Source: CAYMEV01 sp964431655 [NCBI: uncultured bacterium] (GTDB lineage Bacteria > CAYMEV01). Taken from it: 15,806 nt of DNA. A program made the translations under genes and the position numbers. Within the stretch, counting starts at the first letter, position 1; the number at the start of each line of letters is the position of its first letter. Below are positions 8,971 through 15,806 of the stretch, piece after piece. The notes under the pieces were generated by a model. The model searched no databases. It was not told the origin of the DNA and saw nothing but the letters and a program-made list of their open reading frames with translations. The stretch lies in the NCBI GenBank assembly GCA_964431655.1, contig CAYSKJ010000066.1, forward strand, positions 1-15,806. The letters run 5' to 3'.

Positions 8971-10596
8971 TTACCAGGATAGCTTCAATCCCAGATTTTT
9001 TGGAAAAAGCCAGGTAAGCTGGACAGTGTCGGTTAATTTATAGTTGAGGCAATAGGCAGAGGAGGAAGACTTCTTCGGGTAAGATAATAATGCGTTGAAA
9101 GAAAACCTGCGGTATCTAAGCTCCGAAAAAATAGTAGCTACAGCACCTGTAGTGGATTCATGCCTTCTTATGCCTGCTCCAAGCCATACCCTAAGAAAAT
9201 AGCCAGCAAACACATCCCTTTCTGCCCACAAACTCTTCTCATCGCTGAATCTTGCGTTTAACCGCCATCGGTAAGCCGGGGAAAAGGACAGGTGCAGTAT
9301 GCTGTTTTCTTCATCGCTTTTTCTGTTTATATAATAGGCAAAACAGTTTTTTTCCCGGCCGGGCTCTGCTGAAAGATCAAGCTCAGGTATCTTCTGAAAA
9401 AGTGTATGAAGCCAGATATGCTTTTCTCCATAGAGGTGCTTTAATGCATTTCCCTTAAGTAAAACGGGGACGGTAAGGTCCGTGCCGGTTATGCCGGCAT
9501 GATGGGCTCTGACTGCATGAAGGTCCACGGGTATTACAGGAGGGTTGACCACTGCAACAATGTCCCCGGTATGGGGATTGGAAAGGTACCTGAAGATGTT
9601 TACAGGCGCTCCCGGGTATTTATGCCTGCATGTGAGCTCCAGCCATTCATCGGCAGAAAGAAAACCTCCATCATAGCCCAGTAAGTAATAGCCGAGCACA
9701 TCGGTACCGGTAAAATCATAGGAATATCTATCTCCTTTCTTTCTGAAGAAGAGACAGGCTTCCCTGGTATAGCCTTTTACAGTATTATCGTCAATCCTGT
9801 GGAACACAAAATCAAACATGCTGTCCTTTATGAGCTTCCGGCTGTTTTTTTCAACATTTTCCAGGCTGTTGTCATCAAGGAAGATATTAGGCGGTATTAC
9901 GGCAAGGATCTCGCCTGAATCTATGTAACGGCATATCTCTTTCCTGGGATTTATGGTATCCTCCACATCAAAGGACATGCCATGGTCCATATAGATGATG
10001 ATATTGATATCATCATCGAGGATTTCTCTCAGCTTTCCAAAAAAACCATCGAATCTTTGAAGGTCCCGGTGATGGTATTCACGGCCGAAAATATGTCCTA
10101 AAGTATCGGTGCTGAACCAGTAGTAGTGGACAGTGTCATAGAGCTCAAAGAGCCCGGCGGTATTTAGAAGGGCGTGGCCATTAAGGTAATGCAGGCCAGG
10201 AATGCCGAACAGAAAACAGCTGAGGCTTCTTCTCGGCATTGCCTGGTTGAGCTTTATAAAGATAGTGGGCTTTCCTGTTTTTCTTCCTGTTTCTCTGTAA
10301 TAGTTGCCCCAGGCAATGAATTCACCCTGGCTGTTATCCAGGCCTTCCTCAAGCCTGGGGACTATTATCTCCGTTGCTCCCGGAAACAGGCTGAGGGCAT
10401 GGGGTATTACGTAACCCTGGTTTATCAGTTCAGCGAGGTTTGGGAGATTGCCTTTTTCAAGTTCACAAAAAAAATCAGTAGTGCATGTTCCGTCCAGGTG
10501 AATTATAAGGAACCGCTCCTTTGCATCCGTCCGGGATATGACAGCTGACAAAAGCAGAAGCAGGCTTAAGAGATATCTGAAAGTTCCCCAGGTCAT
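8971..10596 (-). CDS. Exported alkaline-phosphatase-superfamily phosphodiesterase with beta-barrel-like C-terminal tail
   Basis: Probable zinc-dependent phosphatase/phosphodiesterase of 541 aa (type I phosphodiesterase/nucleotide pyrophosphatase fold). The superfamily site appears complete: D35 (LDGT), nucleophile T75 (SLFPGATE), D164 and H168 (STDTLGH), D204-H205 (YMDHGM) and a late His at 365/366 (AHHAGITG). Residues 1-25 form a signal peptide, so it acts outside the cytoplasm. The last roughly 110 residues consist of alternating polar/hydrophobic strands ending NLGLKLSW, like an outer-membrane beta-signal. I chose the ATG at 10594-10596 because it overlaps the upstream transporter's stop as TGATG; a TTG at 10603-10605 in frame would add three residues. 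Substrate is unknown. Translational coupling to a zinc exporter may help load the metal (speculative). Confidence 0.8.
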   Translation of the reverse strand: MTWGTFRYLLSLLLLLSAVISRTDAKERFLIIHLDGTCTTDFFCELEKGNLPNLAELINQGYVIPHALSLFPGATEIIVPRLEEGLDNSQGEFIAWGNYYRETGRKTGKPTIFIKLNQAMPRRSLSCFLFGIPGLHYLNGHALLNTAGLFELYDTVHYYWFSTDTLGHIFGREYHHRDLQRFDGFFGKLREILDDDINIIIYMDHGMSFDVEDTINPRKEICRYIDSGEILAVIPPNIFLDDNSLENVEKNSRKLIKDSMFDFVFHRIDDNTVKGYTREACLFFRKKGDRYSYDFTGTDVLGYYLLGYDGGFLSADEWLELTCRHKYPGAPVNIFRYLSNPHTGDIVAVVNPPVIPVDLHAVRAHHAGITGTDLTVPVLLKGNALKHLYGEKHIWLHTLFQKIPELDLSAEPGREKNCFAYYINRKSDEENSILHLSFSPAYRWRLNARFSDEKSLWAERDVFAGYFLRVWLGAGIRRHESTTGAVATIFSELRYRRFSFNALLSYPKKSSSSAYCLNYKLTDTVQLTWLFPKNLGLKLSW

Positions 10597-11507
10597 CAGC
10601 TGCAATTCCCATTGTTGACCAGGTGCCTGTCACTGCAGGTCTTATATTCCAGCTGGAGGGTAACATGATTTATATTCAGCCTGTCCCTGAGCTTTTTTGT
10701 AATATTCTGCCTTATTTTATCCGTCTGGCTGATCAGATAGTCCCTGTCAAGGTCTACATGACATTCCAGGAATATATTCTGCTCGCTCAGTTCCCAGGCA
10801 TGTACATGGTGGACATTCTCAACACCATCAATTTCCTCCAGGGTCTTTTTTATAAGGTTTATATCCATCCCTTCCGGGGTTGTGTGCATGAGTATCATCA
10901 GGGCTTTTTTAAGTATCTGGTATCCCTCTTTTACTATGTAAAGGCATATAAATATGGTTATAGCCGGGTCCAGCCAGTATATACGGAAAAAATAGATGAA
11001 TATGCCTCCGGAGATAACAGCAGCTGAGCTTAAGGCATCAGCTACCAGGTGGAGGTAGGCTGACCGCAGGTTGATATTGTCTCCGGAATGCCTTTTTAAG
11101 AGAAGTACTGATAAAATATTGGCAGTAAATCCTATCAGGGATACAGCTATCATAAGTTCTGCATCTATGGCTGAAGGCGAGAAAAGCCTTTCAACCGCTT
11201 CCTTTATAAGGAATAATACTATTATTACCAGAAAGGCCGTATTGAAAAAGGCGGCAATAATTTCAGCCCTTTTGAAACCGAAGGTGTTTTTCAGTGTATT
11301 GGGCTTTTTGCCAAGTTTCAAGGCAATATAACTTATTATAATTGCTATTGCATCGCTGAAATTGTGAAGGGCATCGGATAAAAGAGCCAAACTTCCGGAT
11401 ATCAGGCCACCCAGAAGCTCAGCTGCTGTGATGGCCAGGTTGAGGGAAATTATTATAATCAGCCTTTTAAGGCTGACATCTTCCTTATGGTGGTGGTGAT
11501 GGCCCAT
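10596..11507 (-). CDS. Cation diffusion facilitator, probable zinc exporter (CzcD/ZnT type)
   Basis: Inner-membrane proton-coupled divalent metal exporter of 303 aa, normal family length. After a short His-rich N terminus (five His after MG) come about six membrane helices (roughly 14-35, 39-63, 83-101, 116-137, 150-174, 178-193) and a cytoplasmic C-terminal ferredoxin-like domain (about 205-290, with VHHVHAWEL). Transport-site ligands are HxxxD in helix 2 (H48, D52) and HxxxD in helix 5 (H153, D157). The two-His, two-Asp set is the zinc-type arrangement in this family. The start lies 14 nt after the stop of the FTR fusion, and its stop overlaps the next gene as TGATG, so it belongs to the minus-strand operon. 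Metal preference is inferred from these residues only. Confidence 0.92.
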   Translation of the reverse strand: MGHHHHHKEDVSLKRLIIIISLNLAITAAELLGGLISGSLALLSDALHNFSDAIAIIISYIALKLGKKPNTLKNTFGFKRAEIIAAFFNTAFLVIIVLFLIKEAVERLFSPSAIDAELMIAVSLIGFTANILSVLLLKRHSGDNINLRSAYLHLVADALSSAAVISGGIFIYFFRIYWLDPAITIFICLYIVKEGYQILKKALMILMHTTPEGMDINLIKKTLEEIDGVENVHHVHAWELSEQNIFLECHVDLDRDYLISQTDKIRQNITKKLRDRLNINHVTLQLEYKTCSDRHLVNNGNCS

Positions 11508-11521
11508 AGAACTTACCTGCT

Positions 11522-12025
11522 CTAAAGGAACCTTTCAAATCTGTCTCTGTCTGCTTTGCATACGGGGCATTTGCCTGGCGGATTATCCCTTGCGCACAGG
11601 TAACCGCATACCTTGCACCTCCATACGGGAAAAGATAGCCCGGATTCCCCCCCTGTGTTCTTTTTTTTAACACTGGACGGCTTTTCCCGGTGCGGCCTTC
11701 TTTCCGGTATAGGCTCCGGCTCTTTCTTTTTTTTGGAAATTTCTTCAGAAACATAAAGAGCACAGTAGCATGTGCCGTATTCATCAAGGTCGGGATCCCT
11801 GTAGTCGCAGGGGCAGATTATATCCAGGTCATGCTCCCTTTTGCCGGAAGAAAGCCTGCAGGGGCATGACAAATATCCGTACCTTTCATTGTTTATGACC
11901 AGACCCTCCATCAGAGACATGGTGAATGTGATGTCAGGGTTTAGAAAGTAGCCTGAATCCCGGGCTTCTCTGGCGAGTTTATCAAACAGTTCCCTGGCCC
12001 TGTCCTTAAGATTAGTGCTTTTCAT
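11522..12025 (-). CDS. Ferredoxin:thioredoxin reductase catalytic subunit-like protein fused to rubredoxin-type domain
   Basis: A 167-aa iron-sulfur disulfide reductase. The N-terminal domain (about 1-95) carries the six FTR cysteines as CPC (54, 56), CPC (71, 73) and CYC (86, 88). By family analogy C54, C71, C73 and C86 hold the 4Fe-4S cluster, and C56-C88 form the active disulfide. The middle residue of the last motif is Tyr87, where plant and cyanobacterial enzymes have His. A charged Lys/Glu/Pro linker (about 97-128) leads to a rubredoxin-like domain with C137xxC140 and C153PVC156. FTR-rubredoxin fusions are known in anaerobes and methanogens as ferredoxin:disulfide reductases; no variable subunit gene is nearby, as expected for that type. 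The gene overlaps the glutaredoxin gene by ATGA, making that protein the obvious redox partner (inference). Confidence 0.9.
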   Translation of the reverse strand: MKSTNLKDRARELFDKLAREARDSGYFLNPDITFTMSLMEGLVINNERYGYLSCPCRLSSGKREHDLDIICPCDYRDPDLDEYGTCYCALYVSEEISKKKKEPEPIPERRPHREKPSSVKKKNTGGESGLSFPVWRCKVCGYLCARDNPPGKCPVCKADRDRFERFL

Positions 12026-12297
12026 TTACCGAGGGCTTCAATTATCTGATTTTTCTTGAATCCAAGTATGGCATATTCATCATTTATAATAAGGGTAGGG
12101 AAAGAATAGGACGGGTTGAATTTTCTGACTTTCTCCCTTACCTGGTCTTCTTCTTCCTCGCTCAAAAGGTCTACATCAGTATAGCAGTACCCGACTTTCA
12201 TACTGTTGAGCAGTTTTTTGGTCTCCCTGCACCAGACACATGTACTAAGCGCATAAAGCTCGACTTTTCCTCTGTTTTCACCTTCAATACAGTGCAT
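12022..12297 (-). CDS. Glutaredoxin-like thiol-disulfide oxidoreductase (CVWC active site)
   Basis: A 91-aa cytoplasmic thioredoxin-fold protein. The strand VELYALST leads to a C20-V-W-C23 active site, and SFPT (around residue 66) supplies the cis-proline, followed by a Gly-Phe-x-x-x-x-I helix typical of NrdH/glutaredoxin-like proteins. The CxWC motif is like that of small bacterial glutaredoxins that take electrons from reductases other than glutathione. The last bases form ATGA with the start of the FTR fusion, so the two are translationally coupled. It starts 18 nt after glgA with GGGAG/AAGGAA upstream. Natural partner and substrate are not visible. Confidence 0.88.
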   Translation of the reverse strand: MHCIEGENRGKVELYALSTCVWCRETKKLLNSMKVGYCYTDVDLLSEEEEDQVREKVRKFNPSYSFPTLIINDEYAILGFKKNQIIEALGK

Positions 12298-12315
12298 TTC
12301 CTTTCTCCCTTGTCT

Positions 12316-13797
12316 TTAATACCAGCCCTTAAGGCTCTTTTCCTTTGCAAAACCGTATAATGAAATATAATCACTGGCAGCATCTTCCCAGGAAAACTGC
12401 CTGCTCATGGCCTTCTTCTGCATTCTTCTGTAATGTTCTTTTCTGTCCAGATAGGTATAAATTGCCTTTTTTATTACATCATAGAGCTCCTGCCCGTTAA
12501 ATACGCGGAATTTGAAACCAGTCCCGGTACCCGAATGTTCATTATAATCCTCCACAGTGTCATCAAGACCCCCTACCGCCCTTACTATGGGCAAAGTACC
12601 GTATTTCATGGCATACATCTGATTCAAACCGCATGGTTCATAGCGGGACGGCATCAAAAGAAAGTCTGAGCCTGCAATGACCAGGTGTGCATAAGCCTCA
12701 TTATAAAGGATTTTTGAACCAGCCTTGCCGGGATAAATAAAGGGCAGAGATCCAAAATAGCTGTTTGCCCAGTCCTCTCCTGTGCCCAGTATGGCAAACT
12801 GGACATTATGTTCATTAAAACGGTGCATTATAGATGCCAGAAGGTCAAAGCCCTTCTGGTCCACAAGCCGCGAAACTACCCCGATGACAGGGGTGTTCGG
12901 CTCCGGGTTCAGGTAGAAGTGCTTCTGCAGTTCCCTTTTGCATATCTGTTTTTTATCAGGGCTGTCTGCATTGTATTTTTCCGGAAGAAACCTGTCAGTC
13001 TCAGGGTTCCATTCCGTATAGTCAGCACCGTTTAATATTCCGTAAAGATCCCTCTTTCTGGTTTTAAGAAGTGTATCAAGGCTGAATCCGAATTCAGGGG
13101 TCTGAATTTCATAGGCATACCTTCTGCTTACGGTATTCAGAATGTCAGAAAATATGATTCCCCCTTTGAGCAGGTTTATCTGATCATAGTATTCGATGAT
13201 ACTGCTTTTAAAAATATCCCAGCCGAATCCCGTATCAAATATCTTTTCCTTGGGAAAAATTCCCTGGTAGCCTAAATTGTGAAGGCTTAAAAGGGATCCG
13301 CAGGAACCCAGCATAGGGTCATTTCTATAGAGGAGTTTCAGCTGGACCGGGGTAATTGCAGTCTGCCAGTCATTGCAGTGTATCACATCGGCCCTGAAAC
13401 CAAGGTGTCTTGCCAGCTCGAGGGAAGCCCTGGAAAAGAATGAAAATCTTTTCAGGTTATCACCGAAGTCACCATTCCTGTCATGATATAATCCCTGCCG
13501 GGAGAAAAATCCGTCATGACCTATAAAAAACACAGGTGTATGGTGGGGCAGGAAGCCCAGGTATACCTCCGCATACTCAGTCCAGTGGAACATAGGGACA
13601 GTCAGTCTGAAGTCAAGCTTTCTAAGGCCGTATTTATCGCGATTGACGGAGGAATAGAGCGGTGTGGTGACAATGATGTCAATACCTGTGGCTTTTACGC
13701 ATGGCGGCAGAAAACCTGCCACATCCCCAAGGCCGCCTGTTTTTGAAAAGGGATAGACCTCGCTGCTTAAGAACAGGACATTTAGTGCACTTTTCAT
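12316..13797 (-). CDS. glgA: Glycogen synthase (ADP-glucose type, GT5)
   Basis: Transfers glucose from ADP-glucose to the non-reducing end of alpha-1,4-glucan in glycogen formation. At 493 aa it is of normal bacterial length. It shows the N-terminal KTGGLGD nucleotide-sugar motif (Lys19), the HCNDWQTA block, the C-terminal VVSRLVDQKGFDLL strand-loop, and the retaining-transferase motif SRYEPCGL (Glu387) followed by GTLPIVRAVGGL. ATG at 13795-13797 is followed by the usual NVLFLSSEVYPFSKTGG start; a weak GAGAG lies upstream. No branching or pyrophosphorylase gene is adjacent, so glgA sits apart from a classical glg operon, between tRNA-Arg and the redox pair. Confidence 0.97.
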   Translation of the reverse strand: MKSALNVLFLSSEVYPFSKTGGLGDVAGFLPPCVKATGIDIIVTTPLYSSVNRDKYGLRKLDFRLTVPMFHWTEYAEVYLGFLPHHTPVFFIGHDGFFSRQGLYHDRNGDFGDNLKRFSFFSRASLELARHLGFRADVIHCNDWQTAITPVQLKLLYRNDPMLGSCGSLLSLHNLGYQGIFPKEKIFDTGFGWDIFKSSIIEYYDQINLLKGGIIFSDILNTVSRRYAYEIQTPEFGFSLDTLLKTRKRDLYGILNGADYTEWNPETDRFLPEKYNADSPDKKQICKRELQKHFYLNPEPNTPVIGVVSRLVDQKGFDLLASIMHRFNEHNVQFAILGTGEDWANSYFGSLPFIYPGKAGSKILYNEAYAHLVIAGSDFLLMPSRYEPCGLNQMYAMKYGTLPIVRAVGGLDDTVEDYNEHSGTGTGFKFRVFNGQELYDVIKKAIYTYLDRKEHYRRMQKKAMSRQFSWEDAASDYISLYGFAKEKSLKGWY

Positions 13798-13819
13798 AAA
13801 TTGCTCTCTAATAGGGTTA

Positions 13820-13893
13820 TACGCCTGGCAGGAGTCGAACCTGCGACCTAAGGATTAGGAATCCTTCGCTCTATCCTTCTGAGCTACAGGCGC
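13820..13893 (-). tRNA. tRNA-Arg (anticodon CCU)
   Basis: The 74-nt minus-strand sequence folds as a full cloverleaf. The acceptor stem is GCGCCTG/CAGGCGT with one terminal G-T pair and discriminator A. The D stem is GCTC/GAGC. The anticodon stem AAGGA/TCCTT encloses the loop TTCCTAA, giving anticodon CCT, which reads AGG. The T stem GCAGG/CCTGC holds the TTCGACT loop. CCA is not encoded (TAA follows). It lies 5 nt after the apt stop and 22 nt before glgA, implying it is processed from a shared transcript. Confidence 0.96.
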
Positions 13894-13898
13894 AAATA

Positions 13899-14420
13899 TT
13901 AAAATTCAATTATCCTGTAGATATCGTATTCCTTCAGCTTATCTCTTCCATTGAGAAAGGCAAGCTCAATTACAAATCCTGCTGAAACCGTGCCGGCGCC
14001 CATTTCCCTGGCAAGGCATGCAGCTGCTTTTGCTGTTCCTCCGGTGGCGAGAAGATCGTCTATTATTACTACATTATCCCCTTTCGTCACAGCATCCCTG
14101 TGTATTTCAATGCTGTCTGTCCCGTATTCCAGTTCATAGGTATGCGAAAGGGTTTTATAGGGCAGTTTGCCGGGTTTTCTGAAAATATTCAGACCGCATT
14201 TCAATTTATATGCAAGGGGCGCGGCAAAAATAAATCCCCTGGATTCGACGGCAAGAACCTTGTTAATATCTTTATTCTTGAAGTGTTCATAAAGGAGGTC
14301 GATTACAAATCCAAAGGCTTCAGGATTGGAAAGCAAGGGTGTTATATCCTTGAATATAATGCCTTTTTTTGGAAAATCCGCCACATCTCTTATTATGTCT
14401 TTAAGTTTCTGAATATCCAT
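13899..14420 (-). CDS. apt: Adenine phosphoribosyltransferase
   Basis: Purine salvage enzyme that makes AMP from adenine and PRPP in the cytoplasm. The 173-aa length is standard. Visible features are the DFPKKGIIFKDITPLL N-terminal block, AVESRGFIFAAPLA, RKPGKLPYKT in the flexible catalytic loop and the PRPP-binding signature VVIIDDLLATGGTA. ATG at 14418-14420 has GGAG and AGGAC a short way upstream. The gene is 18 nt downstream of acyP and ends 5 nt before the tRNA-Arg gene, so it is probably driven by the promoter in front of acyP. Confidence 0.97.
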   Translation of the reverse strand: MDIQKLKDIIRDVADFPKKGIIFKDITPLLSNPEAFGFVIDLLYEHFKNKDINKVLAVESRGFIFAAPLAYKLKCGLNIFRKPGKLPYKTLSHTYELEYGTDSIEIHRDAVTKGDNVVIIDDLLATGGTAKAAACLAREMGAGTVSAGFVIELAFLNGRDKLKEYDIYRIIEF

Positions 14421-14438
14421 AAGTCCTGCTCCGTTCTA

Positions 14439-14717
14439 TCAGAATTTTATGTCAAAAGACCTGTAGCCTTTGGTTTTTACACCGTTGTCTATTTCAGCAT
14501 CTTCTACAAATGCACCAGAAGGTCCCTTCTGAACCTCCTGAATAAAGGATTTCAGCATATTTTCTGGACCTTCAGCCCATACTTCAACACTTCCATTATA
14601 ATCGTTTTTTACATAACCCGTCAGTTTGTGCTGCATTGCCTTTCTTGACGCAAAAAACCTGAAACCGACCCCCTGAACCCGGCCCTTCAGTATTATGTGT
14701 ACTGCCTTGTTTTCCAT
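14439..14717 (-). CDS. acyP: Acylphosphatase
   Basis: Small cytoplasmic enzyme (92 aa, normal size) that hydrolyses acyl phosphates such as carbamoyl or acetyl phosphate. The phosphate-binding loop GRVQGVGFR is at residues 12-20 with Arg20, and the catalytic Asn is in GYVKND (N38), followed by the usual NGSVEVWAEG. There is no good Shine-Dalgarno before the ATG at 14715-14717. A near-perfect promoter ends just 10 nt before it, so the message may be nearly leaderless. Probably co-transcribed with apt downstream. Confidence 0.95.
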   Translation of the reverse strand: MENKAVHIILKGRVQGVGFRFFASRKAMQHKLTGYVKNDYNGSVEVWAEGPENMLKSFIQEVQKGPSGAFVEDAEIDNGVKTKGYRSFDIKF

Positions 14718-14726
14718 ATCTTGAAG

Positions 14727-14755
14727 CTTATAATAAAAATGCAGAAAATTGTCAA
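14727..14755 (-). promoter_or_regulatory. Sigma70-type promoter for acyP-apt-tRNA-Arg
   Basis: On the minus strand TTGACA (14755-14750) is followed by a 17-nt spacer and TATAAG (14732-14727), a perfect -35 and a five-of-six -10. The predicted start is near 14720, only about three bases before the acyP ATG. Confidence 0.8.
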
Positions 14756-14804
14756 GATAAATCCTTTGAGGCCGTGTACTGGAGCAATAGCTCAGGAGTG
14801 CTGC

Positions 14805-15104
14805 TCAGGCTGGTGCTGAAGGCTTATTTTCCGGGGGTTTTTTTGATGAATCGGCGGGGCTCGTTTTATCAGGTTTTGAAGGTGCCTTGGCCTTTGAGGC
14901 TTCCGGCGGGCTGTTTTTCCTGTCGTTCGCGTAATCGGTCATATACCATCCGCTTCCTTTGAGTGAGAAGGATGCCACGGATACAATCCTGCTTACCATA
15001 TCGCTGCCGCAATATCTGCATTTTGTAACAGGAGGGTCAGATATCTTCTGGAGTTCTTCAAAGATACGTTTGCAGTTATTGCATTTATACTCGTAAATCG
15101 GCAT
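14805..15104 (-). CDS. FmdB-family zinc-ribbon protein with disordered tail
   Basis: A 99-aa protein of the putative regulatory FmdB family. The N terminus MPIYEYKC is diagnostic, with a zinc ribbon formed by C8xxC11 and C29xxC32, then a short SFSLKGSGWYMTDY segment typical of the family. From about residue 62 the protein is a Lys/Pro/Ser/Ala-rich tail without predicted structure. The biochemical role of the family is unsettled; it was first linked to formamidase regulation. The start is supported by AGGAAGAG a few bases before ATG. It has its own promoter upstream and ends 87 nt before acyP. Confidence 0.9.
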   Translation of the reverse strand: MPIYEYKCNNCKRIFEELQKISDPPVTKCRYCGSDMVSRIVSVASFSLKGSGWYMTDYANDRKNSPPEASKAKAPSKPDKTSPADSSKKPPENKPSAPA

Positions 15105-15143
15105 TTTCTCTTCCTACTCTTCCTTGCAGTATATTTTAAAGCC

Positions 15144-15173
15144 ATGATATATGTTTTAGGTGAAAAATGTCAA
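15144..15173 (-). promoter_or_regulatory. Sigma70-type promoter for the FmdB-like gene
   Basis: On the minus strand TTGACA (15173-15168), an 18-nt spacer and TATCAT (15149-15144), five of six to consensus. The expected start near 15137 leaves a leader of about 33 nt containing AGGAAGAG before the ATG at 15104. It lies in the 97-nt gap after the histidine kinase gene. Confidence 0.72.
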
Positions 15174-15201
15174 GAAATGAATGGATTATGGCTGAAAAAT
15201 T

Positions 15202-15806
15202 TTATTTGGGCACAGGAAATCTCAGGAAGAAGGTGGTTCCCTTTCCTATTTCACTCTCAAAGCTAACGGTTCCTCTATGGTCTTCAATTATTTTTTTGAC
15301 AATGGCCAGTCCCAGTCCGGTCCCTCTGGATTTATTATAGGTAAAGAAGGGGTCGAAAATCTTATTCCGAATCTTTTCAGGTATGCCGCAGCCCGTGTCT
15401 TTCAGGGATATGATAAAGGTGTCTTCATCCTCCCGGCAGCAGTTGAGGTAGAAAAAGTCCCCGCTTTTCATGATATCCCTTGCATTGTTTATGATGTTAT
15501 AAACCGCCCTTTTCAGCTTGCCCTTGTCCATCATCATTATACCGTCATATGTGCAGGAACTCTGGTAGGATATACCCCTTAGTTCAAATTCTACCTGTAT
15601 TACTGATGAGATGCTCTGAATAAATTCCTTCATATTTACGGGTTCCAGGGATGTAATGGAAACCCCCCTGGCAAAATCCAGGATTTCCTGGGTCATGTCC
15701 ACCAGCTGGTCAATAGAGTTTATTATGGTTTGGGAAAATATATTCCTTTTTTCCTGAGGCAGATTTTCCCTGCCCAGCATCTCACCAAATCCCCGGATAG
15801 TAGTCA
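15202..15806 (-). CDS. Sensor histidine kinase, C-terminal part (5' end outside the window)
   Basis: The dimerisation/phosphoacceptor end and the complete ATP-binding domain of a two-component sensor kinase. The frame stays open past the ATG at 15780 to the right edge, where it reads TTIRGFGEML. This is the usual sequence just after the H-box His, so the His lies just outside the window. Inside are an X-region helix (about residues 10-40 from the 15780 Met), the N box (IINNARDIM), G1 (DTGCGIPE), F box (FDPFF) and G2 (GTGLGLAIVKK), ending GTTFFLRFPVPK. Sensor domain and partner regulator are not visible. It is separated from the next gene by a promoter-bearing gap, so it probably ends its own unit, although no hairpin terminator is evident. 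Confidence 0.93.
   Translation of the reverse strand, partial: TTIRGFGEMLGRENLPQEKRNIFSQTIINSIDQLVDMTQEILDFARGVSITSLEPVNMKEFIQSISSVIQVEFELRGISYQSSCTYDGIMMMDKGKLKRAVYNIINNARDIMKSGDFFYLNCCREDEDTFIISLKDTGCGIPEKIRNKIFDPFFTYNKSRGTGLGLAIVKKIIEDHRGTVSFESEIGKGTTFFLRFPVPK

Noticed and set aside
10603-10605. TTG as the phosphodiesterase start
   Set aside because: The ATG nine bases downstream overlaps the upstream stop as TGATG and gives a normal signal peptide.
14100-14648. 182-codon open frame on the plus strand
   Set aside because: Antisense to apt and acyP, both unmistakable; no ribosome-binding site or domain.
14758-14804. Short inverted repeat (GAGC/GCTC) after the zinc-ribbon gene as a terminator
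   Set aside because: Only a 4-bp stem with no T-run; too weak to call.
15778-15780. ATG as the start of the histidine kinase gene
   Set aside because: The frame stays open to the right edge and reads the post-H-box sequence TTIRGFGE, so the gene is truncated by the window.

Overview
The window looks like a piece of chromosome from an uncultivated diderm (Gram-negative) bacterium of mid-range GC. Several products carry signal peptides, one ends in what looks like an outer-membrane beta-signal, and the housekeeping genes (glgA, apt, acyP, tRNA-Arg) are bacterial. I cannot name the phylum from the sequence. There are no insertion sequences, phage genes or CRISPR arrays. Two gene blocks converge on the intergenic stretch at 8822-8970.

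Plus-strand block (1-8821): three large exported peptidases in a row. The first is a gingipain-type (C25) cysteine peptidase that enters from the left edge with its His/Cys dyad intact. It is followed by a good hairpin terminator and then by two M14 zinc carboxypeptidases 13 nt apart. The three genes form a domain mosaic. Genes 2 and 3 share a signal peptide, pro-like domain, M14 domain and transthyretin-like domain. Genes 1 and 2 share a beta-sandwich plus an FG-GAP-like propeller at the C terminus. Gene 3 instead ends in three DUF5648-type repeats, two of which are almost identical as DNA. The carboxypeptidases look like the N/E (basic-residue) subfamily, so the set could be an Arg/Lys endopeptidase with its C-terminal trimmers. 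Substrate specificity is inference.

Minus-strand block (15806 down to 8971): a 5'-truncated sensor histidine kinase, a FmdB-type zinc-ribbon protein, acylphosphatase, adenine phosphoribosyltransferase, tRNA-Arg(CCU), glycogen synthase, a glutaredoxin-like protein, a ferredoxin:thioredoxin-reductase/rubredoxin fusion, a CDF zinc exporter and an exported alkaline-phosphatase-superfamily phosphodiesterase. Genes are tightly packed, with ATGA and TGATG overlaps in the redox pair and in the transporter/phosphodiesterase pair. Two near-consensus sigma70 promoters are visible, before the zinc-ribbon gene and before acyP. The second would give an almost leaderless acyP transcript.

The most interesting points are the reshuffled peptidase trio, the Tyr in place of the usual His in the FTR CxC motif beside a coupled glutaredoxin, and the barrel-like tail on the phosphodiesterase. 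No gap between genes exceeds 150 bases.
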